The translations under genes were made by a program, and so were the position numbers. DNA of 64,000 bases from Ricinus communis. Its lineage: Eukaryota; Streptophyta; Magnoliopsida; Malpighiales; Euphorbiaceae. Each line of letters opens with the position of its first letter. Positions within the stretch are counted from its first letter, which is position 1. Shown here piece by piece: positions 13,293 through 23,763 of this stretch. Below the pieces are notes generated by a model. The model did no database searches and was not told the origin of the DNA. It saw only the letters and a program-made list of their open reading frames with translations. The stretch is from NCBI RefSeq assembly GCF_019578655.1, contig NC_063257.1:13206001-13270000 (forward strand), given 5' to 3'.

Positions 13293-14109
13293 TGTAATGC
13301 CCTTGTCCAAACTCGCTCAAATTAGCTAATTTTTTATTTTTTATTTTTTGAACCGTGGAGATATAAATCTCTAATTGCTACGGCTTTTATTCTGATCTAA
13401 CTCTTAGATATTTTGTATAATACTGGCGATGAAAAAGTAGTGAATAAAATTCAATGAGAAAATAAATACATAACAAATAAAATAAATAATTCAGTAGAAA
13501 TTAATATACAGATGTATCCTACTGATTTCTGGCAATTTTTAACGCAAATGTGCCTCATTTAGTAGCCCAAAATAAAATTTCTAACCATACGCCCAAAAGA
13601 CACCATCTAGCATACCTCCAAAGACAATGTTTATACTAAGTGCTATTCCAAATATAGTATTTTGATGACACCCGACGTCTAAGGCATGATCTCATAGGTC
13701 ACATAAATGAGTATGTACTCATTTATCCAGCTATGTAAAATTATAATTATATATAAGATAAAACTAAAAATACCATTCTTTGTTCCTAATTTCTGTAGAA
13801 AATAACGAAGTTTTAAAAATACATTTTAAATAACTAAATTTCAGTAGAAACATTTCATCAAGTTCAAAAAGCTACCATGTGGTTTGACATTTTTATATTT
13901 GAGGGATAAATGTATTTTTTCGTATCAAAAGAGTAAAGTATTAAACTAATTATGTGTAGATTTGTGAATGAAGTGTTGGGTTATTTTAATAGTATGTATA
14001 TGTATGTATATTTGAATTTTTGATTAATTAGGCTTACTACGGGTTTTGGTGGCCTTAAGCCTACCCATTCCCTAGTGCCGGTTATAGGCCCATAGATCGG
14101 GTCATGACA
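13293..14109 (+). mobile_element. 5' LTR region of the Del/Tekay chromovirus, only its last 164 bp matching the 3' LTR
   Basis: 13946-14109 matches the final 165 bp of the 3' LTR (24517-24681), including the shared gtgtagatttgtgaatgaag, and ends in CA directly before the primer-binding site. Upstream of 13946 the sequence is unrelated to the 3' LTR, although a TGTAATGCC start at 13293 looks like an LTR beginning. Either the 5' LTR is truncated at 13946, or 13293-14109 is a chimeric LTR of another subfamily. Confidence 0.6.
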
Positions 14110-14113
14110 AAGT

Positions 14114-14125
14114 TGGTATTAGAGC
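14114..14125 (+). other. retrotransposon primer-binding site
   Basis: tggtattagagc differs by one base from the complement of the plant initiator tRNA-Met 3' end (tggtatcagagc). It lies four bases after the 5' LTR end. Confidence 0.8.
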
Positions 14126-14283
14126 ATAGGTTTAGATTTTCTTCGACCTAGGTTAGCTTCCTTAACTACTACGGAGTTAGGGTCGAGTTTGTTCTTGCAT
14201 GTTTCATTAATTCAGTATCTGTGCTATACGTTAAAGAGTTTGTTGTGGTTTGATAACTTGCTGTTTATTTTTAGCCCTTGCTA

Positions 14284-15620
14284 TGCCGAGAACTCCAGCG
14301 GCTGCAGTGGCCCAAGAGACCTAAGATGAGGTTTCCACCCAGTCGGGTCCACACTGGCAGTGATACGGGGAGGCGAGGTAGAGGATCAAGGAGAGGCTGA
14401 GGAGGCACACGGTGCTGGTGGAATCCCAGTTGAAGGGTTTGTAGCCGGTATGACTGGGATGCAAAGGGCTTTAGAGTAGTTGTTGGCTTTTTAGCAGCAG
14501 CAGACTGTCCAGGATTTAGGGAGCCGTAGTAGTAGGTCCGGTATCAAAAATCTGGACGAGGTTCCCATGTCTGAGTATACTAAGCTGAGACTTATGGTGT
14601 TTGATGAGATATTTGGGGACTCTTTGAACTTCTTGGACGAGGTTGAGAAGAGGGCATCAGACTTGCACTTTTTAGATAAGAGGACCATCGAGATGACCGG
14701 TTTTTCTCTGAAGGGGGTAGCATCTCAATGGTTCAGGGATTATATCCAGCCCTTTTTTGGATAGTTTGTCATGGAGACAGTTTAGGGACAGGTTCAAGGG
14801 GTACTTCATTCCTTTCAGTATGAGGCAAGAGAATAAAGAGAGGTTCGAGAGGCTGGTTAAGGGAGACCTGTCAGTGGCAAAGTACACTAGGCAGTTTGTG
14901 CAGCTGAATAGGTATGCACCCTATGCTGTGGGGACCGAGGAGCAGAAGAACAACAAGTATAGTTCAGGACTTGGTCCAGAGTTTGTCTCCTTGGTTCAGT
15001 CTAGGAGGAGCAGTTTTCTAGAGATGACCGATATGCTCAGTCAGATGGAGATGACCCTACGAGGGTTTGGCCAGGGGACTGATGATGGCAAGAAAAAGAA
15101 GACCAAGATTGAGAGGCAGGCTAGTGTGTAACCAGCTGTGTTGTTTTACAGTAGTGGAGGCTTTTCTGGGGGTTCCGACCAATAGGCCGGAAAGAGAGGC
15201 TACTATACTTACAAGAATGGTAGACGCAGTCGGAAGGGTAGCAGAGGATTCAGGCATGGGCAGGGCTTCAGTGGTAATAGGCAGAGTTCTAGCTACAACA
15301 GTTCTAATTCTGGAGTCAGCACCTGTCAGATGTGCGGCAGCTCACGTCAAGAACCGTGCCTAGTTTCTAGCGAAGCCTATTTCAGGTGTGGCGAGATGGG
15401 TCATACGGCTCGAGCATGTTCTCGCTACTTCAGTGAGCCAACTTTCCCTTATGGCTCGTCTACTAGTGCGACACGACCAACTTTTCCTTCAGCTCTTGGA
15501 TATTCTCAGGGTTGATCTCAATTTGTCAATCAGCAAGGCCGTGGCTTTAGAGGTAGGCCTATGGAAGGCTGATCAGGGAGCTGAGTTCAGAGTCAAGCTT
15601 CGGGCTCTCGGTAGTTAGGC
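14284..15620 (+). pseudogene. Ty3/gypsy gag (broken), with CCHC zinc knuckle
   Basis: Gag is the capsid-type protein that packages retrotransposon RNA. A start (MPRTPAAAVAQ) at 14284 is followed almost at once by stops. The recognisable capsid part begins around 14567 and continues in a second frame from ~14757 to 15131 (WRQFRDRFKGYFIP, then RFERLVKGDLSVAKYTRQF), matching the retrotransposon gag domain. The zinc knuckle CFRCGEMGHTARAC lies at about 15379-15420 in another frame. At least three frames are needed to follow the protein, so it is inactive. Its neighbours are the primer-binding site upstream and the protease downstream, the usual gypsy order. Confidence 0.85.
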
Positions 15621-15635
15621 CATAGGCAGGCGAGA

Positions 15636-15985
15636 GTGTTCACTCTCACTCATCAGGATGCGCGAGCCTTTAATGTTATGGTATCAAGTATTATTCCTGT
15701 TTGCTATTCTAAGGTTAGAGTTTTGTTAGACCTTAGGGCTACTAATTCCTTTATATCACCTAGCTTTGCTTTAAGGTTGCATGTTCAACCGGTTAGACTT
15801 CAGGTTTCTATGTCGGTCACTATACTGTTAAATGACGCCTTAGAGACTGATATTGTGTTTCTATCGTGTCTGTGTCAATTGAGGGTCGGGATTTGGTTGT
15901 TAATTTAATTATGTTAGACGTAATAGATTTCAACGTTATTTTGGGAATGGATTGGTTGGCTAAGCATTATGCCATATTGGACTGC
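15636..15985 (+). pseudogene. Ty3/gypsy aspartic protease (broken)
   Basis: The frame from 15636 contains RVLLDLRATNSFISPSF, which corresponds to the LLDSGATHSFIS active-site region of plant gypsy proteases. Here the catalytic D-S/T-G has become D-L-R, so activity is lost even where the frame is open. A frame change near 15890 leads into DVILGMDWLAKH-like sequence (~15920-15970), the usual end of the protease. Pol would continue into the reverse transcriptase but is cut by the fold-back element and the duplicated block. Confidence 0.8.
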
Positions 15986-16058
15986 CAGGAAAAGCAAGTA
16001 ACTTTTTGAATTCCAGGAGACTTAGAGTTTCATTTTAAAGGCGAGCAAGTACCTACTC
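15986..16058 (+). repeat. 73-bp direct duplication, left copy
   Basis: Starts caggaaaagcaagtaac and ends gcaagtacctactc. It is matched by 17323-17395 with only three differences (T/C and GG/AA, all transitions). The copies flank the fold-back element exactly on the left and two bases away on the right. Confidence 0.9.
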
Positions 16059-17320
16059 TGATAGGAAATCATCATCTTAGCAACCATACACCCCAATAAC
16101 TAATGAGTTATGATACATATGGAATGCAAGAAAACACCCTCTAATCAAGATGATTCTAAAACCCAAGGATCTCCTCAAGTGAAGTTAGGGAAAACTAGTT
16201 CCAACAATGAAACTAGCACTTGAATTCAACTCCAAACGCCACAAACCAAGTATAATTTGATAAGTTAAGAATCAAACATAAGATCTTGGTTAAAGAACGC
16301 CATAAACTAAAAATAATTTGATAAGTTCAAAGTTCATGCAAGAACTTAAGCAAAAACACTCACAAAGAGCAAACAAAGATTATCATTCAAAATTCTATTT
16401 TAAAAATGAATTTGGCTTTGATATTTATAGCCAAAACAAGACAAAGAAAGCTAAATGGATGTCTTTTGAGCTTTCCTACGTTTTCCACTTTAATTCCCCT
16501 TAAAACTCATTCAAGGCTGCCATGAGATTCCATTATGAAGGCATGCATCAAAAAGTCCAAAATGGAAATGCAACTCATGCATGAAAACAAGAGTCCAACC
16601 TTATAATGAAGCATTTAGTCCGTTTTGAAGAATAAAAGCCATTTGGCCATGATTAGGCTTTTGGGCTTAATTCATATTTATATGGGTTCTTATCTTTTGG
16701 AATTTTAGCTTAAGTAATTATTTTAGTTTATCTTTATTTAACTAAGGATTATTTTATTAGGTGTAAATTATATGTATTGTGTATAGAGTTACAAAATGGA
16801 TGCACATGATTAGTTGTCATTTGGGAGTTATAAAATGAGGGCCATCAATGTAAAAATAGCCACTTTGAATGAGTTTTAAGGAGAATTAAAAGGGACAACG
16901 TGGGAAAGCTCAAAAGACATCCATTTAGCTTTCTTTGTCTTATTTTGGCTATAAATATCAAAGCCAAATTCATTTGCAAAATAGAATTTTGAATGATAAT
17001 CTTTGTTTGCTCTTTGTGAGTGTTTTTGCTTAAGTTCTTGCATGAACTTTGAACTTATCAAACTATTTTTAGTTTGTGGCATTCTCTAACCAAAATCTTG
17101 TGTTTGATTCTTAACTTATCAAATCATACTTGGTTTGTGGCGTTTGGAGTTGAATTCAAGTGCTAGTTTCATTGTTGGAACTAGTTTTTCTTAACTTCAC
17201 TTGAGGAGATCCTTGAGTTTTGGAATCATCTTGATTGGAGGGTGTTTTCTTGCATTCCATATGTATCATAACTCATTAGTTATTGGGGTGTGTGGTTGCT
17301 AAGATGATGATTTCCTATCA
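16059..17320. mobile_element. fold-back element with ~458-bp inverted arms
   Basis: The left arm (16059-16516) begins tgataggaaatcatcatc and is repeated in inverted form at 16864-17320, ending gatgatgatttcctatca. The arms are close to identical over ~458 bp and separated by a ~347-bp AT-rich unique spacer. There is no transposase. Each arm has a TATA-like ggctataaatatc word pointing outward (minus strand ~16411-16436, plus strand ~16945-16968). The same 61-68 codon frame appears in both arms (plus strand 16318-16503, minus strand 16876-17082) only because the arms are inverted copies. It interrupts gypsy pol between protease and reverse transcriptase. The length and lack of genes fit a Foldback or MULE-derived non-autonomous element, but I cannot assign a superfamily. 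Confidence 0.85.
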
Positions 17321-17322
17321 TT

Positions 17323-17395
17323 CAGGAAAAGCAAGTAACTTTTCGAATTCCAAAAGACTTAGAGTTTCATTTTAAAGGCGAGCAAGTACCTACTC
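17323..17395 (+). repeat. 73-bp direct duplication, right copy
   Basis: Copy of 15986-16058 with three transitions. It is followed directly by the continuing pol sequence, so this copy belongs to the original reading frame on the right while the left copy joins it on the left. Confidence 0.9.
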
Positions 17396-18900
17396 CATCA
17401 AATCTCATGTCATCCATTAAGGCTAGACGGATGCTTCACCGTGGGTGTCAAGGATATCTGGCATTAGTCAAGGATACCTCGGTAGAAAAAGGTAGCGTTG
17501 AGGATGTTCAGGTGGTCTGCGAGTTTCCCGATGTATTTCCAGAAGAGCTACTAGGATTACCACCTAATAGAGAGATAGAGTTCTGCATCGATGCGGTACC
17601 AAGTACAACACCTATTTTTTTGCCACCCTACCAAATGGCACCAGCCAAGTTAAAGGAGTTAAAGGAGCAGTTGTAGGACCTTTTGGATAAGAGTTTTATC
17701 AGACCCAATACGTCTCCGTGGGGTGCTCCTGTTTTATTCGTGAAGAAGAAGGATGGCACCTTACGCCTCTATATTGACTACCAACAACTGAATAAAGCGA
17801 TGGTTCATAACAACTATCCACTTCCTCTCATTGATGATCTATTCGATCAACTTCAAGAAGCCGCATGCTTTTTCAAGATTGATTTGCGATCGGGGTATCA
17901 CTAGTTGAGGATCTGTGAGGAAGACATTCCGGAAACAATGCTCAAGACACGTTATATGCATTATGAGTTCCTGTTAATGTCGTTTGGACTCACTAATGCT
18001 CCTACAACTTTCATGGATCTGATGAATCGGGTGTTCAAGCCATTCTTGGATCGTTTTATCATTGTATTCATTGATGATATCTTGGTGTACTCTAGAAGTA
18101 AAGAGGAGCACGCGTGGCATCTGAGGATGGTACTTCAAACATTGAGGGAGCATCAATTGTACGCTAAGTTCCCTAAGTGTGAGTTTTGGTTAGGAAGGGT
18201 TGCTTTTCTAGGTCACATTGTGTCTAGAGAAGGTATTTAAGTGGATCCAAAAAAGTGGAGGCGGTGACTGACCGGCAAAGATCGACCATGGTGATAGAGG
18301 TTCGTAGTTTTTTGGGTTTGGTAGGCTATTACCGTCAATTCGTGCAAGACTTCTCAAGGATTACAGCGCCTTTAACTAAGCTGACTCAGAAGAACGTCAT
18401 ATTCCAATAGACTGACATGTGTGAAAGAAGTTTTCATAAGCTAAAAGACTTTTTAATTTCAGCTCCGGTGTTGACCTTATCCTCTAGGACTGGTAGATTC
18501 AGGGTGTATTGTGACACTTTCATAGTAGGTTTGGATTGTGTTTTAATGTAGCATGGTAAGGTAGTGGCTTATGTATCTAGGCAATTGAAGAGGCATAAAC
18601 AGAATTACCCAACTTATGATTTAGTGATGGCAGCAGTAGTCTTTGCCCTAAAAATCTGGAGGCACTATCTCTACGGAGAGATGTGCGAGATATATACGGA
18701 GCATAAAAATGTGAATTATAATTTTCAGCAGAAAGAATTGAATCTGAGGAAGAGGAGATGGTTGGAACTTTTGAAAGATTATGATTGTAATATTCTCTAC
18801 CATCCAAGTAAGGTGAATTTCATGGTAGATGCCTTGAGTAAGAAGTTAGTAGGTAGTCTTACTCATATCAGTATGGAGAAGAGACCTCTGACCAAAGAGT
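17396..18900 (+). pseudogene. Ty3/gypsy reverse transcriptase and RNase H (broken)
   Basis: This would copy retrotransposon RNA into DNA. The frame from 17407 gives the pre-RT segment (VVCEFPDVFPEELLGLPPNR). RT follows in two frames separated by a stop at ~17902: [19 protein letters not shown], then the catalytic [10 protein letters not shown] at 18061-18090 and the FLGH motif near 18210. A stop and frameshift at ~18238 lead to RNase H (18480-18845), seen as [20 protein letters not shown] and ending ...DALSKK. The usual YRPLIDYRxLN helix is altered to LYIDYQQLN. The catalytic D-D pair of RT is intact, but the chain is broken at several points. Confidence 0.9.
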
Positions 18901-19049
18901 TTTACGAATTGTGCAACCAAAGGATGCAGATGGAGGTATTAGAATATGGAGCATTGTTGGCACATTTCAGGGTTAGGTTTGTGCTTGTTGACAGAATCAA
19001 GTTAGCTCAGAATCAGGACCTATAGTTACGAAAAATCTTGAAAGAAGTG

Positions 19050-20110
19050 CAGTAAAGTCGAACCAATGATTTTGTTATAGATGATGATGGTACTCTCAGG
19101 ATGGGCACTAGGCTGTGTGTTCCTGATGTGGATAATCTTAAGAAGGATATTTTAGAAGAGGCTCACTGTACAGCTTACAGCGTGCATCCGGACTCTACCA
19201 AGATGTATCATGATTTGAAAGGCAATTATTGGTGGAATGGAATGAAAATAAATGTGGCAGAGTTTGTCTCCAAGTGTCTAGCGTGTCAGCAGGTTAAATT
19301 GGAGCATCAAAAGCTGTCAGCGTTATTACAACCGCTTCTCAAACCAGAGTGGAAATGGGAAAGAATTACTATAGATTTTATTTCAGGTTTACTAAGTCAT
19401 CGCACTTCTTTCTTGTGAAGACTACTTATTCTATGGCTAAGAATGCACGAGTGTATATGGAGAGATTGTCAGCCTTCACAGTGTTCCTAATTTCTACAGT
19501 GTCTGATAGAGGACTGCAGTTCACTTTGTGATTTTGGAGAAAGCTACAAGAAGAGCTTCGTACTAAATTGAACTTCAACACAACCTTTTACCCCCGGAAT
19601 GACAGACAGTCAGAGAGGACAATTCAGACCTTAGAGGATATGCTTTGGATATACATGATAGACTTCGGTAGTCAGTGGGATTGGTGCCTACCATTGATTG
19701 AATTCGTGTATAATAACAGCTACTATGCAAGCATCTAGATGGCCCCTTATAAGGCATTGTATGGCTGGAAGTGCAGATTTCCTGTGTGTTAGGAAGAGTT
19801 TGGCGAATAGAACTTAGCAGGACTATAGTTGGTTTAGATCACTTCAAAAAAGATTCTTATTATTCGCGAGCAGTTGAAGACAGCTTTTAGTAGGTAGAAG
19901 AGTTATGCGAACCCGAAGCGGAAGTACGTCAGGTTCAATATTGGGGAGTATGTGTTCTTGAAGGTGTCTCCTATGCATGGTGTAATGCTGTTTGGCAAGA
20001 AAGGCAAATCGGCCCCTTGTTTTATAGGACCCTTTAAGATTATTGATAGAATTAGAAAGGTAGCATACAAGTTAGACTTGCCGCTAAATTTCTCGCATGT
20101 ATTTCTAGTA
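19050..20110 (+). pseudogene. Ty3/gypsy integrase (broken)
   Basis: The zinc-binding part is present at ~19159-19300 (H...H...CLACQQVK). The core begins ~19350 (RITIDFISGL) and contains SDRGLQFT (~19503-19530), the second catalytic D region. Stops and frameshifts are frequent after 19418. The C-terminal GPF-type segment (GPFKIIDRI, ~20029-20055) is recognisable. It follows RNase H directly, the order diagnostic of gypsy rather than copia elements. Confidence 0.85.
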
Positions 20111-20159
20111 TTTCATATATCCATGTAGAGAAAGTACATTTCGGATCCTTCACACTTAT

Positions 20160-20370
20160 TGCAATCTCAATATGTGGAAGTAAGCAAAAACTTGACTTAT
20201 GAGGAGCAGCCGGTTATGATTGTAGATACTCAAGTTCGCCAACTGAGTTTTGAGGTTATAACGATGGTTAAGGTGTTGTGGCGGAACCATTTGTTAAAGG
20301 AGTGTACCTGGAAAACCTAGCAAGAGGTGAGAAACCTTTGCCCTCATTTGTTTCAATCTTGAGGTAAGCC
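20160..20370 (+). pseudogene. chromodomain-like integrase tail (chromovirus)
   Basis: After the integrase the translation shows LTYEEQPVMIVDTQVRQL, then KVLWRNH...ECTWKT and NLCPHLF. These match the modified chromodomain of Del/Tekay chromoviruses, including the conserved tryptophans. In this family the tail is thought to guide integration to chromatin. A stop replaces one residue after TWKT, so the gene is inactive. Confidence 0.75.
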
Positions 20371-20410
20371 TTGCTTTTTCAAAACAATTCGAGGACAAAT
20401 TTTTTTTCTT

Positions 20411-20422
20411 AAGGGAGTAAAA
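20411..20422 (+). other. polypurine tract
   Basis: aagggagtaaaa lies immediately before TGTAATACC, the 3' LTR start. It is the expected plus-strand primer site. Confidence 0.65.
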
Positions 20423-22239
20423 TGTAATACCTTAAAATAAAATAATAATAATTAATTAATTAATTAAAAATAGGAAGAAACTTTTTTCTCTCCCTTTTTC
20501 TTCTTCTCCCTTCTTTTTCTTCCCCCTCCCCCTCCGGTCACCTCCTTCTCCTCCCTCACCTCCCTTCTATTTCCATCGCTTGCCACCACATCCAGCAGCC
20601 GGCAACCTCTTCTCTTTTCTTCCCCTCTCTTGCCAGCGTTGCCTCCTCTTTCCTCTCTTTCGCTACCGATGTCAAACGTGAATAAGGGAGCTGCTGCCAC
20701 CGAAACAGCCTCCTGTTTCTGTCCTTTTGCTCGCTCGATGCCAGAAACCTCACTGTTGAAAACTCCCAAGCCGAGCTTCCCAGCCGCTTTATCCGTGCCG
20801 GTAACTGTATGTAACCTTGCTGGAGCTGAAAAATTTCAGCCTCGATCTGGTGGCTTTCAACAAGTTTTCGGTAAAAGCAGTTATATTTTCAGACTCCCCG
20901 CAACTCAAGCTTAGCGTAGGTGCTTCCGGATTTGAAATCTGACACTGTTGGCGGTACCAGCTTTCGAACCCCGGTATTTTTCGGACTTACAGTTTCAGAT
21001 TTTCATTTTGGTATAGTTTTGTTTGGACCTTAAAAATTATCTTATAATTTTAGAGAATATTATTTCTATTAATTATCAATTATAAATAATTTAATTTAAT
21101 TAGATTTAATTAATTATAACTTAGATATAAATATTACAAATTAATTAGTATGACTAATTATTATTCTGTTTTATGGTAGATGTGGTTGTGTTTGATTAGT
21201 TTAAATACCAGAAATTTTTTGTGAGTTGATTTTGAAATAAATATTAATGACGGACTGTCTGTAATTAATTATGAAATGTGGTGTGTTGCGGAGCCGGAGA
21301 AAAATAATGCAGTCTTGGTGGCCTGACTCCCATTAATTAATTATGGAATATTTGAAGTGTTTTTAGCAGGTTCTAAAACGCCCATATTTTAGGGGAGGTG
21401 ATTTTCGGTAGAATTTCCGAGTTTGAATTTCTTAGGCAATCTAATCTAAGAGTTTAGGCCTAGGAAAAATTAAAAATATCTTATTAATTGAGTTTTTTTT
21501 TTTGTGAATAGATAATTCATCCTTCCAGCCAGCTCCACCTAAGGCGTAGGAACATACTGCAGAACGCCGCAGAACTGTGAGTTAAAGTCATATAGTCAAC
21601 TGCACTTGGGTCATGTTTAAATTAAATGCAATACTAAAAGGTTTATAAGTACTATGATTATTATTAGCATTATTATCATTAATTTTATTTGATTAATAAT
21701 TATCACGAATACCAGAAGCATCATTATTATAAATTTTATTTTATTTTCATTATTCTCGATATCCTTGTTGTCATTTATTATTATTATTGGCTATTATCTT
21801 TATTTTTCATATTATTATTATTATTATTATTATTATTCTCATGTTTGCTATAATTTTAACTTCGGGATGAGGCGACAATAGAACATTCCACCTGATGGGT
21901 TACATTAGAGACAGGTAGTAAAAGATTATTTTTGGGATTTTCTCTAGTCGAGTACAACTCTCTAGGCTATAAAAATTTGATTGTCGGAGGAAGATCCCTA
22001 GTCGAGCGTTGCTCTCTAGATGCCGGCTTATTTGAGAATCAAGTGACCAGGCTGGATTTAAGGACCTTGGTTGAGCTTCGCTCTTTGGGCGCTAGTCCTA
22101 TTGAGATAATAGAGTCGAAAGACTACTAATATTAGGGTTAGGATTCTGCTGAGGTACTCGTCCTATAAACGTTTAAATTGTATTTTTCTATGAATCATGG
22201 CATGACACATATTTCAATATAATATGATATGTTATTATT

Positions 22240-22788
22240 ATTAGATATCTTACAACTAGAATCCCTCTTTTTTCCGATCCAGTTCCTCCACCACCGCGAA
22301 CCCCAGTTAGATTCAGACATGATAAACTTTTTAGTTATTGGGAGAACCCAAGTACTCTCTTTCGGATCCAGGAAAGAGCTCTCAGAGATCTTTTTTCTTT
22401 TTGGAAGATACAGGAGTGAAACAATCAACCTATTGATATTGGAAGACCAAAAAGATTCTTCCAATGTATCATTTCTAGGTCTAATGGAATTTATAGTTAT
22501 AGGAAGAAGCCCTGTCAAATAGAGATTTTTTCTTTCAACCATCTTTCGATTGTTAATATGATATATAAGGACCACTACTACAAATAGTACTACACCCTTG
22601 ATCGTGAAATATCGATTGCATGTTGAACCCTGTGAATTGCGTGAAAGTAAGATACTCTAAATTCAGGAGTCCAAGAGTTTTATAAAACATTCTTGATGGA
22701 AAAAAAATGTGAATGAAAGATCCCACGGAATTGAATTGGGTCCATGAATCTAAGAAATAGTGAGAATTCTTGATCTCTCTCAATATTT
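22240..22788 (-). pseudogene. ycf2: ycf2 5' fragment (plastid-derived)
   Basis: The minus-strand translation shows [20 protein letters not shown], then after a frameshift [19 protein letters not shown] and [15 protein letters not shown], ending near [13 protein letters not shown]. This is the N-terminal ~180 residues of Ycf2, without its first ~15-20 codons. Ycf2 is an essential plastid protein of the inner-envelope import-motor complex and over 2,000 residues long, so this is a small fragment. It joins directly to ycf1 near 22790. Confidence 0.9.
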
Positions 22789-23758
22789 CTCTTTTGTCGT
22801 CTTCTCTTTTGTCCTCGTCTTTTTTCTTACTTTCTTTTATTTTTTTTCTCTATATAAGTATAATATGAAATTGCGAATTCTGCGTTTTTACACATCCAAT
22901 TTATAAACATTGTTTTTATCAGTTCGAAAATATCAAAAGAAAAAAAAAGAGACTTATCTATTCTGTCCAAAAAAAAGGGGCGAATGCGCATTTGTTTGAA
23001 ACAGTTCAAAAATAGCTATTTTGCGTCTTTGTGCTCGCATGGGTCCTTTTATTATGTCTCGAGGAAAGTCTGATTGTTGCGAATAACGGATCAAATAACT
23101 TCGTCTATTTGGTCAAAATCTATCGTATCTTTGGTATTATTATAAGTAGCTGTATTTTCTTGATTATCGGTAAAAATTACTACACGTTTGGCTTTTCGTG
23201 AACGAATTTCATAATCTTCCGCTATGTTTTCTTCATTTTCTCCCTCTTGTTGTTCCAAATCATCAATTAATTTGTATGACCAATGAGGAACTTGTTTATT
23301 TATTTCTTTTATTCCAAGAGAATTATTTTTAATTGTTTTATTTTTTGAATTCGCTAGAACTGGATCAAATATAAATTTTAGAATTTGTAAGAGTTCTAAA
23401 TCCATTTTTTCTTCTTTGTAATCTGAAAATAAAGGGAGTCCCTTAAAATTGAAACTTAATATTGATTTTCCGGCAAATTTATTAATTAAGTTTAAGAAAT
23501 AAGCAATTTCTGTTGAAAATGATTTTCTATATGTTTTTGGTTCAAATTCTATATAATTACTAATAAGAAGAATAAGATGAATTTTATTTATCCAAACCAT
23601 CTCCGTGGAATTTTTTATAGAAGTTTTATTTATATTTAGTGTTGAAGGTGAAAAAAGAAATTTGGTTCTTCCACGGTAGGACCCACTCAATAAGGGATCA
23701 TATATTTTTGGTAAATACTCTTTTTTCGTTTTATCATTACATAATCTAGTCCTTTTTC
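22789..23758 (-). pseudogene. ycf1: ycf1 (TIC214) internal fragment (plastid-derived)
   Basis: The frame 23091-23795 carries [31 protein letters not shown] and [20 protein letters not shown], all characteristic of the C-terminal half of Ycf1. A ~5-base insertion near 23090 shifts the frame, and the protein continues at 22827-23009 ([20 protein letters not shown]). Ycf1/TIC214 is a large plastid inner-envelope translocon subunit. Only ~320 of its usual 1,500-1,900 residues are here. The first ~10 codons of the 234-codon frame ([10 protein letters not shown]) come from the neighbouring rps12-trnV spacer, so the apparent start is an accident of the junction. Confidence 0.9.
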
Positions 23759-23763
23759 CAAAG

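Noticed and set aside
13052..13297. 81-codon frame in a less AT-rich patch before the chromovirus
   Set aside because: No domain, no splice or promoter context that I can support.
16318..17082. Two nearly identical 61-68 codon frames on opposite strands
   Set aside because: They are the same stretch of the inverted arms read twice. No other sign of coding is present.
20464..20914. Overlapping 65-101 codon frames on both strands
   Set aside because: They lie in the GC- and pyrimidine-rich part of the 3' LTR and are composition artefacts.
22195..22575. Apparent 126-codon protein-like frame
   Set aside because: It is the ycf2 fragment of the plastid insert running on into LTR sequence at its end, not a nuclear gene.
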